Below, in pieces: positions 52,471 through 60,183 of a DNA stretch of 60,183 nt (position 1 is its first letter; every line of letters begins with the position of its first letter). Origin of the DNA: Gemella haemolysans (GTDB lineage: Bacteria; Bacillota; Bacilli; Staphylococcales; Gemellaceae); assembly GCF_028308085.1 (NCBI RefSeq), contig NZ_JAQMFS010000029.1, forward strand, positions 1 to 60,183, written 5' to 3'. The position numbers were made by a program, and so were the translations under genes. The notes beneath the pieces are model-generated. The model was given only the letters and a program-made list of their open reading frames with translations, had not been told where the DNA came from and did not search any database.

Positions 52471-53668
52471 ATGCTTTTTGTTTTTCGTCTTTTTTGAAGA
52501 ATATTCTATTTAATCTATCAACGATTGCTGATAAAGCTCCATCTCCAGAGATGTTACATGCAGTTCCAAAGCTATCTTGAGTGATGTATAATGCGATCAT
52601 TAGAGATAACATGATTTCGTTGAATCCAAGAACTGATTGTAATAATCCAAGAGCCGCCATAACTCCACCACCTGGAACTCCAGGAGCAGCTACCATTGTT
52701 ACACCTAGTAATAAGATGAATTTAATCATTACTGCAGCTGATGGGAATGCAGCACCGTGTTGTAGCCAGAATACTGCAGATGCACATGTAGTTAATGTAA
52801 TTGTACTTCCTGATAAGTGGATAGTAGCGAATAATGGAATTGTGAAGTTTGCGATGTTTTTATCAACACCCATTTTTTTAGTACTTCTTAGTGTTACTGG
52901 GATAGTAGCAGCTGAAGATTGAGTACCAATCGCTGTCATGTATGCTGGTAAGATGTTAACAAGCATCTTGAATGGGTTTCTAGCGTTAAGTGTTCCAGCC
53001 ACGAAGTATTGAATAATAATGATTATTACGTGCATAATAATAATTAATACGAATACCATTGCGAAGATTTTTAAGATTTTGAATACTTCACCAGAAGCTG
53101 TGATGTTCATGAATACACCTAGGATGTAGAATGGAAGAAGTGGAATAATTACTGTAGCAAGTAATTTTTCGATAATTTCTCCGAAGTCTGCGAATCCTTG
53201 TTTAAGACCTTCTGATTGAGTTGCTGAAATCCCGATTCCTAAGATGAATGAGATAATAAGAGCAGTAGTAACATCAAAAATTGGAGTCATTTTAAACTCG
53301 ATGAAAGGTTTTAATAATAAATCCTCTGGGTTTTTGAATGATTGTAATGTTGCGTTAGCTAAGATGTTTGGTAATACTGCTTCAGCTGTTAAGAATGCAA
53401 ATGTTCCTGCAATAATTGTAGAAATATATGCAACTCCTGTTGATAATCCAAGTAATTTACCAGCATTGTTTGAAACTTGGCTGATACCTGGTACGATAAA
53501 TCCAACAATAATAAGTGGAATTGTGAATCCTAAGAATGAGCTGAAAATTGATGAGAAAGTAACGAAAACTCTAATAATAGACGTTGATAGAGTACTTCCT
53601 AAAACTATCCCTAATGTTACAGCGATAATAAGTTTTGCTATTAATGGAATTCTTTTATATAAACTCAT
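52469..53668 (-). CDS. Dicarboxylate/amino-acid:cation symporter (DAACS family)
   Basis: 399 residues from the ATG after GGAGATCGAACA. About eight membrane helices and two re-entrant loops, with Q-S-S-A-A-T-I-P-V-T-L-R-S-T-K-K (HP1) and P-G-V-P-G-G-G-V-M-A-A (HP2), the fingerprints of sodium-coupled glutamate/serine/dicarboxylate carriers. SstT-like Ser/Thr uptake is possible; the substrate is not fixed by sequence. Frame-open sequence up to 53722 lacks a start signal. Confidence 0.93.
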   Translation of the reverse strand: MSLYKRIPLIAKLIIAVTLGIVLGSTLSTSIIRVFVTFSSIFSSFLGFTIPLIIVGFIVPGISQVSNNAGKLLGLSTGVAYISTIIAGTFAFLTAEAVLPNILANATLQSFKNPEDLLLKPFIEFKMTPIFDVTTALIISFILGIGISATQSEGLKQGFADFGEIIEKLLATVIIPLLPFYILGVFMNITASGEVFKILKIFAMVFVLIIIMHVIIIIIQYFVAGTLNARNPFKMLVNILPAYMTAIGTQSSAATIPVTLRSTKKMGVDKNIANFTIPLFATIHLSGSTITLTTCASAVFWLQHGAAFPSAAVMIKFILLLGVTMVAAPGVPGGGVMAALGLLQSVLGFNEIMLSLMIALYITQDSFGTACNISGDGALSAIVDRLNRIFFKKDEKQKA

Positions 53669-53822
53669 TGTTCGATCTCCTTTTTTTATTTTATTGTATT
53701 TTTTAAAAAGACATGTGTACATTATACAAGAAAACTATTGATTTGTAAAGGGATTGAGACATATTTTTTCAATTATTTGAAAATTTTATATATTTATATA
53801 GAAGAAGTTCTAATAAAATAAA

Positions 53823-53870
53823 TAAAAAAAGCTTAAAACCTCAAATGATTATTGAGATTTTAAGCTTTCT
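53823..53870 (-). terminator. Terminator of the flavin oxidoreductase gene
   Basis: A 17-bp stem, AAAGCTTAAAACCTCAA with TTGAGATTTTAAGCTTT, and T-runs. It also lies in the intergenic space upstream of the symporter. Confidence 0.85.
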
Positions 53871-53877
53871 GCAGTTA

Positions 53878-55203
53878 TTAGATTAATTTGAATACATCAT
53901 TTAAGTTCTCAGCCATTGTTGGGTGAGTGAAGATTTGATCTCTGATGTAAGTATAAGGAATTTTGTTATCAATTGCCATTTTAATTAGGTTGATAATTTC
54001 TTCTGAGTTTTTACCGAATAGTGTAGCTCCAAGAATTAAGTTAGTGTCTTTGTCTACAGTTACACGGAATAATCCACGTGGGTCTTGGTTAACAGCTCCT
54101 CTTGGCATGTTAGCTACTGGTAATGATGCTACTGCAACGTTAGGGTAAGCTGCCTCAGCTTCTTCTTTGTGTAATCCAACGTGAGATAGTGCTGGAGAGA
54201 TAAATGTTGAGTAAGGTACGTTTTTACGGTCAGCAGTTGTGTATTCTTTGTTACCGTGTAAGTATCCGTTAACTACTCTGAAGTCGTCTAATGATACATA
54301 AGTGAATTGTAATCCACCGTTAACATCACCAACTGCGAATACATTTTCTACAGCTGTTTGACAGAATTCGTCAACTACGATTGTTCCGTTAGGACGTAAT
54401 TCGATGTCAGTGTTTTCTAATCCTAATCCTTCAGTGTTAGCACGACGTCCAGTTGCGTGTAATACTGCTTCGAATTCTAGTGGACCGTATTTTTCTGTAT
54501 CAACAACTACAAGTTCTCCGTTGTTGCGGATTTCTTTTGTTGCAGTTCCTAATTTGAACTCGATTCCTGCTTCTTCTAAGTATCCTTGAGCAAGTTCAGC
54601 GATATCTTTATCTTCTCTTCCTAGGATTCCAGGAGCGAAGTCGATTACTGTAACTTTAACTCCAAGACGAGCGTAAAGGTTAGCGAATTCTAATCCGATG
54701 TTACCTCCACCGATAATTCCTAAAGTTTTAGGAGCTTTTTCTAATTTTTGGAATTCAGTGCTATCGTAAACATTTTTAGATGTTGTTAATCCTGGAATTG
54801 GTAATACATTGTTTTTAGCTCCAGTGTTAATTACTACGATTTCACCTTCAAGTTGTTTAGTTTCTCCGTTAGCAGAAATTTCTACTACTTTGTTTGAAAC
54901 GAATTTAGCGTGGGCTGTATAAACATCAACGTTTGGACTATTGTCTAACATAGCGAAGTTTTTAGCATTAAGTTTAGATACAACAGCATCTCTTGTAGCT
55001 TTAGCTTCTGCGAAGTCTTTTTTGTTGTCAGCAGCTACGATTAAAGTTTTAGTTGGAATACATCCGATGTTAATACAAGTACCACCGTACATTGCACTGC
55101 TTTCTTCAACTACTGCTACTTTTTTTCCTTCTTTAGCAAATGTTGCTGCTAAAGTTTTTCCGGCTTTACCGAATCCTACTACTAATAGATCATATTTAAC
55201 CAT
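53878..55203 (-). CDS. har: Pyridine nucleotide-disulfide oxidoreductase, probable hypothiocyanous acid reductase (Har/RclA-like)
   Basis: 441 residues. FAD-binding G-x-G-K-A-G-K, redox-active Cys pair G-G-T-C-I-N-I-G-C-I-P-T-K, NAD(P)-binding G-G-G-N-I-G-L-E-F and a C-terminal dimerisation domain ending H-P-T-M-A-E. Its N-terminus (G-F-G-K-A-G-K-T-L-A) and length match the MerA-like flavoproteins of oral streptococci shown to reduce hypothiocyanous acid made by salivary peroxidase. It lacks the lipoyl-complex context of a dihydrolipoamide dehydrogenase. The substrate assignment is by family resemblance recalled from memory. Confidence 0.75.
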   Translation of the reverse strand: MVKYDLLVVGFGKAGKTLAATFAKEGKKVAVVEESSAMYGGTCINIGCIPTKTLIVAADNKKDFAEAKATRDAVVSKLNAKNFAMLDNSPNVDVYTAHAKFVSNKVVEISANGETKQLEGEIVVINTGAKNNVLPIPGLTTSKNVYDSTEFQKLEKAPKTLGIIGGGNIGLEFANLYARLGVKVTVIDFAPGILGREDKDIAELAQGYLEEAGIEFKLGTATKEIRNNGELVVVDTEKYGPLEFEAVLHATGRRANTEGLGLENTDIELRPNGTIVVDEFCQTAVENVFAVGDVNGGLQFTYVSLDDFRVVNGYLHGNKEYTTADRKNVPYSTFISPALSHVGLHKEEAEAAYPNVAVASLPVANMPRGAVNQDPRGLFRVTVDKDTNLILGATLFGKNSEEIINLIKMAIDNKIPYTYIRDQIFTHPTMAENLNDVFKLI

Positions 55204-55430
55204 AATTTTATTCCTCTTTTGTTTTAAATTTTATTGTTTATATTTTATATTTTTTAAATAAATATAAGATGAAAACTCTTTAGTTCATATTTTACTCCTA
55301 CTTTTTAAAAATTTCAAGTACTTTGCCTACAAAAGTAGACGATTTTTCAAAAAAATTTTTTGAGATAATGAATTATGATTGAAATCGTTATAATATCAGC
55401 GTTTTGAAGAAAATAATTTTTGATATTGTT

Positions 55431-55458
55431 TTGATATTGCTTCTCATTATGGTATAAT
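55431..55458 (+). promoter_or_regulatory. Predicted promoter of yjdM
   Basis: TTGATA (55431-55436) and TATAAT (55453-55458), 16 bp apart. Confidence 0.65.
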
Positions 55459-55496
55459 ATCCTTTGTACAAATATGAAATTTTATGGAGGAAACAA

Positions 55497-55832
55497 ATGA
55501 CATTACCTAATTGTCCAGAATGTAAAAGTGAATATACTTATGAAGATGGAAATATGCTAGTATGTCCAATGTGTGCTCACGAGTGGTCACCAGAAGATAC
55601 TAGTGGAGCAGAAGAGGAAAAAGTTTACCGCGATGCTAATGGAAATGTACTTCAAGATGGAGATACAGTTTCTGTAATTAAAGATTTAAAAGTTAAAGGT
55701 AGTTCTTCTACATTAAAACAAGGAACTCGCGTTAAAAATATCAGATTAGTTGATGGAGATCACAATATTGATTGTAAAATTGATGGTTTCGGAGCTATGA
55801 AACTAAAATCTGAATTTGTAAAAAAAATATAA
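55497..55832 (+). CDS. yjdM: YjdM/PhnA-family zinc-ribbon protein
   Basis: 111 residues from the ATG after GGAGG. Zinc ribbon C-P-E-C...C-P-M-C at the N-terminus, then the PhnA domain [13 protein letters not shown] and [12 protein letters not shown]. Despite the old name it is not a phosphonoacetate hydrolase; the function is unknown. Cytoplasmic, and the only gene in its transcript. Confidence 0.93.
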   Translation: MTLPNCPECKSEYTYEDGNMLVCPMCAHEWSPEDTSGAEEEKVYRDANGNVLQDGDTVSVIKDLKVKGSSSTLKQGTRVKNIRLVDGDHNIDCKIDGFGAMKLKSEFVKKI

Positions 55833-55836
55833 TACA

Positions 55837-55900
55837 AAAAGAGCTGACTCAATAGTAATTTCAATGAAATCATTAAAGAGTTCAGCTCTTTTAATTTTTA
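55837..55900 (+). terminator. Terminator after yjdM
   Basis: AAAAGAGCTGA...TCAGCTCTTTT stem (with CTC/GAG extension) and a T-rich tail. Confidence 0.85.
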
Positions 55901-55939
55901 TATGGGTATTTTTTGTAATACTTAAATTACATTTTTATA

Positions 55940-56087
55940 CATTTGTTCTTTTTATTGTGGTGCGAGACGTCTTCAACCAACTTTTCAAAGAAAAGATTGT
56001 TTTCCGACTAAAAAGAAAGCTTGTAATCTTTCTTTTCCTCGATAAAATGCTACAGCATTTTATTTCCACCACTATAAAGAACAAATG
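55940..56087. repeat. Multi-hairpin structured element, copy E2
   Basis: Perfect 12-bp outer stem CATTTGTTCTTT / AAAGAACAAATG; second tier GTGGTG / CACCAC; inner hairpins CTTTTC-aaa-GAAAAG, AAAGAAAG...CTTTCTTT and ATAAAATGC-tac-aGCATTTTAT. Same order and fixed words as E1. The short frame at 55864-56088 across it is not a gene. From 56088 to 56285 the DNA is AT-rich with nothing I recognise. Confidence 0.75.
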
Positions 56088-56285
56088 AAAAAATATAAAC
56101 TATATAATCGCTGGTTATCATCTAGAACATAACCATTAATCTATTGAAGTCTGTTAAATTCTATTTTTCAAATTTATTTCTACAGTCTTATAGTAGTTTG
56201 AATATACTAATTCAAAAGATTATTTTTATCAAAAAATAGAATTATTAATACCAAAATGCAGTGATTAATTGATAGAAAAATTTTC

Positions 56286-56377
56286 TTTATAAACAAATTT
56301 CTAGATATCTAGTAAATATAGAGGTGGTAACTCGACAAGATCGATTTCTACGAAATCACGATTTTTAAGTCGCTCCT
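56286..56377. repeat. Diverged palindromic repeat, copy R6 (with part of the long flank)
   Basis: CTAGATATCTAGTAAATATA matches the R1/R2 flank, followed by GGTAACTCGAC...GATTTTTAAGTCGCTCC. It is an older, partly decayed copy upstream of the MFS gene. Confidence 0.7.
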
Positions 56378-56471
56378 TATTATGTATTCTTAATCTTTCG
56401 AAAATAGAAAAGATAGTATATAATAAATAAATGTGTTGAAAATAAATTGAAAAGAACTGAAAGGAAATACA

Positions 56472-57827
56472 ATGACGAAAATTCAAAAACGTTTATCTAT
56501 GATAGCTTTGCTTTTAGCTAATTTTATAGGCGGACTTGATACAACAATGTTGAATACAGCATTACCGCAAATTATAAAGGATTTAAATGGTATAAATCAA
56601 TTAGGTCTATTAACTTCCATGTTATTATTTTTTATAGCCATGACTACTGTCCTTTGGGGTAAGCTTGGAGAAGTAATAGGTAATAAAAAAGCATTTCAAT
56701 TATCAATTTTAATCTTCGCAATAGCTTCTATACTAGGAGGATTTTCTGTAAATATCTGGATGATGGTGTTTGCTAGAGGATTAATGGGTATTGGTATAGG
56801 AGGAATGATTTCTATTCCTTTTGTAATATATGCTAAGCTTTTTCCTGATGCGAAAGAAAGAGCCGTTGCTTTAGGATGGGTAACAGCCTTCTATGGTGTG
56901 GCAAGTATCTTAGGTCCTATTGCTGGAGGTTTTGTAGTTGATGTATTAGGGTGGTCTTGGATATTTTTTAGCCTTGTTCCATTTTCAGTAGTTTCTTTAG
57001 TATTAATCCAAATTTTTTATAAGGAAACTGTAATTTCACAAAAACCAAGAGTTGATTACATTGGAAGTGGACTATTAGTTATTATTTCAGGAGTTATTCT
57101 TTATTGGATTAGTAATCTTCCGAGCCTTAATATATTTATGAATAGTTTACTAGCAATGTTTGTTATTGTTAGTGGTTATATGCTATGGAAGTGGGAAATA
57201 AAGGAAACAGAACCGATTCTGCCAATAAGTTTATTAAAGAATATGTCTTACATTACGAAAAATCTAATTATGGTACTTGTTTATGCTTTTGCTATTGGAT
57301 ATAGTATTTACGCTCCAATGTGGGCGCAGGTTGTTTTAGGAACTAGTGCAACCATGGCTGGCGGAACACAGATCTTTAGTTCTATCGCAGTTATGTTAGC
57401 AACGAGATTTTCTGCTAAATTTATAAGTAAATGGTCGTTTGAAAAACTTATAAATATAGGTTTTATAGCAATAGCTATTTCAGTATTTATGATGGCCTTT
57501 GCTCCAATAGGTGTTTCTTATTACTATATTTCGATTAGTGGTGCTTTCCTTGGACTTGGTCATGGTTTGATTTTTCCATCAACACAAGTAGCATTCCAAG
57601 AAGTTGTACCTAAAGAACAACTTAATATAGCGACTACTTTTAGCTTATTATTAAGAACATTAGGCCAAACTCTTATGGCATCAATCTATGGTTTAGTATA
57701 TGCTAGTCAAGTTAATGGCATTAACAGTATAGAACGCTCATATCAAGGATTACATATAATCTTTATTATTGCAGCTGTTTCAGTTATATTTGGATGGATA
57801 ATGAACAAAATTACTTGGAAATTATAA
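56472..57827 (+). CDS. MFS drug/H+ antiporter-like transporter (DHA2 type)
   Basis: 451 residues, 12-14 membrane helices. It begins with A-N-F-I-G-G-L-D-T-T-M-L-N-T-A-L-P, the D1 motif of EmrB/QacA exporters, then G-K-L-G-E-V-I-G-N-K-K-A (motif A) and A-F-Y-G-V-A-S-I-L-G-P-I-A-G-G (motif C of antiporters). Probable multidrug or metabolite export by proton exchange. GAAAGGAAA lies six bases upstream. Confidence 0.92.
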   Translation: MTKIQKRLSMIALLLANFIGGLDTTMLNTALPQIIKDLNGINQLGLLTSMLLFFIAMTTVLWGKLGEVIGNKKAFQLSILIFAIASILGGFSVNIWMMVFARGLMGIGIGGMISIPFVIYAKLFPDAKERAVALGWVTAFYGVASILGPIAGGFVVDVLGWSWIFFSLVPFSVVSLVLIQIFYKETVISQKPRVDYIGSGLLVIISGVILYWISNLPSLNIFMNSLLAMFVIVSGYMLWKWEIKETEPILPISLLKNMSYITKNLIMVLVYAFAIGYSIYAPMWAQVVLGTSATMAGGTQIFSSIAVMLATRFSAKFISKWSFEKLINIGFIAIAISVFMMAFAPIGVSYYYISISGAFLGLGHGLIFPSTQVAFQEVVPKEQLNIATTFSLLLRTLGQTLMASIYGLVYASQVNGINSIERSYQGLHIIFIIAAVSVIFGWIMNKITWKL

Positions 57828-57865
57828 TAACAATTTTCTTTTTATATACATTAAAATAGTAGATT

Positions 57866-57911
57866 AAAACAAATAGTCTGTAAACCATAGTGATTTACAG
57901 ACTTGTTTTTT
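57866..57911. terminator. Bidirectional terminator between the MFS and FemAB genes
   Basis: AGTCTGTAAA / TTTACAGACT stem with T/A runs on both sides. It abuts the FemAB stop codon. Confidence 0.85.
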
Positions 57912-59112
57912 ATCTTTTGATTAGTTTTAATATTTTTCTTCTTAATGGTAAACCGTAGTTGTACATTAGATTGAATGTGTGAGAGATTACTAAATCGAAC
58001 TCTCCATAATATTCAACAATATTAGGAGCGAAATTAGATTTGAATGCTAGAAGGCTGTCGCTTAAATCTCCTTCGATACCTCCCATAGAAGCGGTAGTGC
58101 ATCCTAGTTCTTTCATTTTTAACATGCTGTCAACATATGTTTTATATTGTGCTGGAATTTTAGAAAATTTATCGTTCATTCCTGCATATAGCATCTCAGC
58201 ATTTTTCCCATAGGCGATAGAAATAACTCCACAAAGTATTTCTTCTTGTGTGCTATTGAAACTTTCGAAGAATTCAATAAGTTTTTTTGTAGAATTAAAT
58301 TGATCTTCCAAAGTTTTTCTTTTTTTATGCATATTTTCGCCAAGTTTAAGTATTTCTTGCTCTAGAGTTTCTTTTTTCTCTCTAGTCTTAGCTAATGCAT
58401 TAGCAATATCAAGATACGCTATATAAACAAGTGCACGCTCTTTGTACAATTCCATAAGCTTTTTAAAATAATCTCTGTTTCGTAAAGAAATATTCTTTCT
58501 ATTCTCTGTACATTCTAGAACAAACATTAAGTCATCTAACTTATCTATTTCAACTTGTCTAACTTCTACAAAACGCTTATCTACATCTTTTAATAAACGT
58601 TTAGTGTGCTTAGGAAGTTTCTCAGGGAAATCTTCTAACATCGTTACAGCGTTAAAACGTGGTTGAATAGTATCGCTCATTTTCATAGTTAAACCACGAT
58701 GAGAGAATTTGTTTGATTTAAAGGCATTTAATATATTTTTATCTACTAGATTCTCTGATTCTTTATTAAATGCTTCTAGTCTTTCATTATTTAAGGGTTT
58801 AGGTATATCTATTTTTACAAGTTTAGCTTTATTCTTTCTAGCGTATTTAGCTAGATTCTCTAAGAAATAGTTAAGTAATTCTATGTTGTTATAATCTAAT
58901 AGAGGACCTCTAGGTAGGTACCACATACCTTTTCTTATAAGAATTTGTGCAGTCGCTAATAGATTGTCATTATCATCCACAACGCCAATACGTTTGAAAT
59001 CCCAATTATCTTTTATTTGAGTCCATTCAGGAGATTGAAAAATGGTACAGTAGTCATTTTGTAAGATAAAATCTGTATATTGATTAATATCTATATTATC
59101 AATGAATTTCAT
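57910..59112 (-). CDS. FemAB/MurM-type peptidoglycan aminoacyltransferase
   Basis: 400 residues. Two GNAT-like FemAB halves: W-T-Q-I-K-D-N-W and W-Y-L-P-R-G-P-L-L-D-Y in the first, M-L-Y-A-G-M-N-D-K-F-S-K-I-P-A and T-A-S-M-G-G-I-E-G in the second. A helical hairpin of about 50 residues (near 235-280) separates strands in the second half, as in FemA/FemX. It adds amino acids from aminoacyl-tRNA to the lipid II side chain in the cytoplasm. Whether it adds Gly, Ala or Ser is not readable. Confidence 0.92.
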   Translation of the reverse strand: MKFIDNIDINQYTDFILQNDYCTIFQSPEWTQIKDNWDFKRIGVVDDNDNLLATAQILIRKGMWYLPRGPLLDYNNIELLNYFLENLAKYARKNKAKLVKIDIPKPLNNERLEAFNKESENLVDKNILNAFKSNKFSHRGLTMKMSDTIQPRFNAVTMLEDFPEKLPKHTKRLLKDVDKRFVEVRQVEIDKLDDLMFVLECTENRKNISLRNRDYFKKLMELYKERALVYIAYLDIANALAKTREKKETLEQEILKLGENMHKKRKTLEDQFNSTKKLIEFFESFNSTQEEILCGVISIAYGKNAEMLYAGMNDKFSKIPAQYKTYVDSMLKMKELGCTTASMGGIEGDLSDSLLAFKSNFAPNIVEYYGEFDLVISHTFNLMYNYGLPLRRKILKLIKR

Positions 59113-59317
59113 TTTTATATCCTTTCTTTGTCATATACGTTCTATATATGTTTTATACTACTACTAGATTATACAATATAACCGTAGAAAAAGAAACAAA
59201 TAAATAAAGCAGTATGTAAAAGAGAAAAATGTGGTTAAAGTAATAATATAGCTATTTACAACCGTATACAAAACTTATATAATTAATGTATAAAATAATT
59301 TAAAGGAAGTAATTGCG

Positions 59318-59590
59318 ATGAACATGAATACATTGTACATCATGCTTGGATTTATATTTGTCTATGCTATGATCGCTAACGCAAGAGATAAGATAAAAAA
59401 GCGTGATGAAAAGAGTAAAGAAGCATTTGAAAGATTGCAAAGCCCAGCGTATAAAAAGGAATTAGAAAAAGTTATAAACTTTAGCCAAGATGATGCGTTT
59501 AATATTGCGGCATTAAGAAAAGCATACTTTTTAAATGGGAAAGATGCAAAAAAACTAATAGAAATTGTAAAAAGAAGTAAAGGAATTTAA
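59318..59590 (+). CDS. Small membrane-anchored helical protein (first of pair)
   Basis: 90 residues. N-terminal hydrophobic anchor (M-L-G-F-I-F-V-Y-A-M-I-A), a charged linker, and one helical module F-S-Q-D-D-A-F-N-I-A-A-L-R-K-A-Y-F-L-N-G-K-D-A-K-K-L-I. The same module occurs twice in the next gene. I do not recognise a named family. AAAGGAAGT precedes the start. Confidence 0.75.
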   Translation: MNMNTLYIMLGFIFVYAMIANARDKIKKRDEKSKEAFERLQSPAYKKELEKVINFSQDDAFNIAALRKAYFLNGKDAKKLIEIVKRSKGI

Positions 59591-59592
59591 TT

Positions 59593-60048
59593 ATGAAGAT
59601 AGTATTAATTATTATTTTAGCAATAGCAATTTTTATGTTCTTCTCAACTAGAAACGGTAAGTCAAAAGAAGAATGGGCAGAAAAACAAAAAGTTAGTAAA
59701 GAAAAATTTAATGAACTTGTAAAAGATAGTAATAGAGAAGAAGTACTTTCAGTAGTCGATGCTACTAAAGGAGATATTCACAATGTTAAAATGATAAGAG
59801 ATAGATATACAGATTTGGTATTGTATGATGCAAAAGCGTTATGGGAAGCTGTAAAAGAAGAAGCTTTGAACAGACGTGCATTACAAGTTAAAGAGTTAAT
59901 TGCTAGTGATTATACTGATATAAAATCAGTTGTTAATCCAGATGTTGGTGATATTGCAAATATTAAAATTATTAGAGAGCGCTATGATTTAGATATAGTA
60001 CAAGCAAAAGAATTATGGGAAAGCATCAGAGATGAGGTTAAACAATAA
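59593..60048 (+). CDS. Small membrane-anchored protein with two helical modules (second of pair)
   Basis: 151 residues, two bases after the previous stop. N-terminal anchor, then two copies of a 45-50-residue module: G-D-I-H-N-V-K-M-I-R-D-R-Y and G-D-I-A-N-I-K-I-I-R-E-R-Y, each followed by A-K-(A/E)-L-W-E. The pattern (K-x-I-R-x-x-Y-x-L-x-x-x-x-A-K-x-L-W-E) recalls the C-terminal fold of ribosomal protein L7/L12, by eye only. Function unknown. Confidence 0.75.
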   Translation: MKIVLIIILAIAIFMFFSTRNGKSKEEWAEKQKVSKEKFNELVKDSNREEVLSVVDATKGDIHNVKMIRDRYTDLVLYDAKALWEAVKEEALNRRALQVKELIASDYTDIKSVVNPDVGDIANIKIIRERYDLDIVQAKELWESIRDEVKQ

Positions 60049-60093
60049 TATTCAAAGATGTGAATAAAATTCAACCCCAAGAGTTAGAAGGTA

Positions 60094-60135
60094 ATAGCCC
60101 CCAAAATTTGGACAAATTTTGGAGGGCTATTTATT
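60094..60135. repeat. Palindrome at the left end of an insertion sequence
   Basis: ATAGCCCCCAAAATTTG-gac-AAATTTTGGAGGGCTAT is an inverted repeat of about 17 bp just before a transposase-like start codon. Hairpins of this kind occur in IS leaders and also end incoming transcription. Confidence 0.6.
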
Positions 60136-60183
60136 ATGAAATTAACAGATGAAAATAGGATAGAGATATATAGACTTAAGAAA
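60136..60183 (+). CDS. Start of an IS3-type transposase orfA (cut by window edge)
   Basis: Only 16 codons are visible: M-K-L-T-D-E-N-R-I-E-I-Y-R-L-K-K, with GGAGG upstream. The start resembles the helix-turn-helix N-terminus of IS3-family OrfA proteins. Too short for a firm family call. Confidence 0.5.
   Translation, partial: MKLTDENRIEIYRLKK

Noticed and set aside
55864-56088. 74-codon frame after yjdM
   Set aside because: It coincides with the E2 hairpin element and the yjdM terminator; its product is low-complexity.

Overview
The window is AT-rich, low-GC Firmicutes DNA. The gene content fits the Bacilli, most probably Gemella: a YSIRK-type signal peptide, LPXTG-type anchors, an M26 metalloprotease, a WalRKHI cluster, a glmS ribozyme, an FMN riboswitch and lipobox peptide-binding proteins. 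The genus is inferred from gene content only. No rRNA, tRNA or CRISPR array was found. The right edge enters an insertion sequence.

Layout. 1-7.2 kb: the end of a sortase-anchored repeat protein, then a 1,967-residue IgA1-protease-like zinc metalloprotease with an N-terminal LPNTG. 7.2-14 kb: a giant repeat-rich YhgE/Pip membrane protein, a flavodoxin-like protein and a lipase-like protein. 14-19 kb: the cell-wall two-component system walR-walK-walH-walI. 19-24 kb: dps, yidD, a rhodanese lipoprotein, a ferrochelatase with C-terminal repeats, a small membrane protein, and ribU behind an FMN riboswitch. 24-26.7 kb: glmS with an unusually large ribozyme leader. 26.8-31.5 kb: a DUF6612-like lipoprotein, then a PadR-controlled operon of two DUF2812 proteins and an ABC transporter. 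31.5-34.3 kb: an amino-acid permease flanked by two inverted copies of a predicted type I toxin/antisense-RNA locus. 34.3-36.8 kb: a lone trpB behind a tryptophan-codon leader, and walJ. 37-49.7 kb: oppD-F-B-C followed by four oppA paralogues, the last with a second copy of the tryptophan leader. 50-60 kb: EamA and DAACS transporters, an EEP-family hydrolase, a flavin disulfide reductase, YjdM, an MFS exporter, a FemAB aminoacyltransferase, two small helical proteins and an IS end.

How parts work together. trpB and the fourth oppA share a leader with a Trp-Gln-(Asn)-Trp peptide. Five RNA segments behind it can form alternative hairpins ending in a terminator. This predicts that indole-to-tryptophan conversion and peptide uptake rise together when tryptophan is scarce. 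CodY-like boxes lie upstream of oppD, oppA1 and oppA3, so the opp locus probably also follows general amino-acid supply. WalRKHI, WalJ, GlmS and FemAB all serve the cell wall.

The strongest candidates for undescribed biology are: (1) the duplicated tryptophan attenuator; (2) a glmS ribozyme whose P3 seems to carry about 360 nt of repeated hairpins with a constant loop; (3) the paired toxin loci with a conserved overlapping leader ORF; and (4) two copies of a roughly 140-nt multi-hairpin element whose stems differ in sequence but keep pairing. A dispersed palindromic repeat, in a long form of about 170-184 bp and shorter forms, also recurs across the window.
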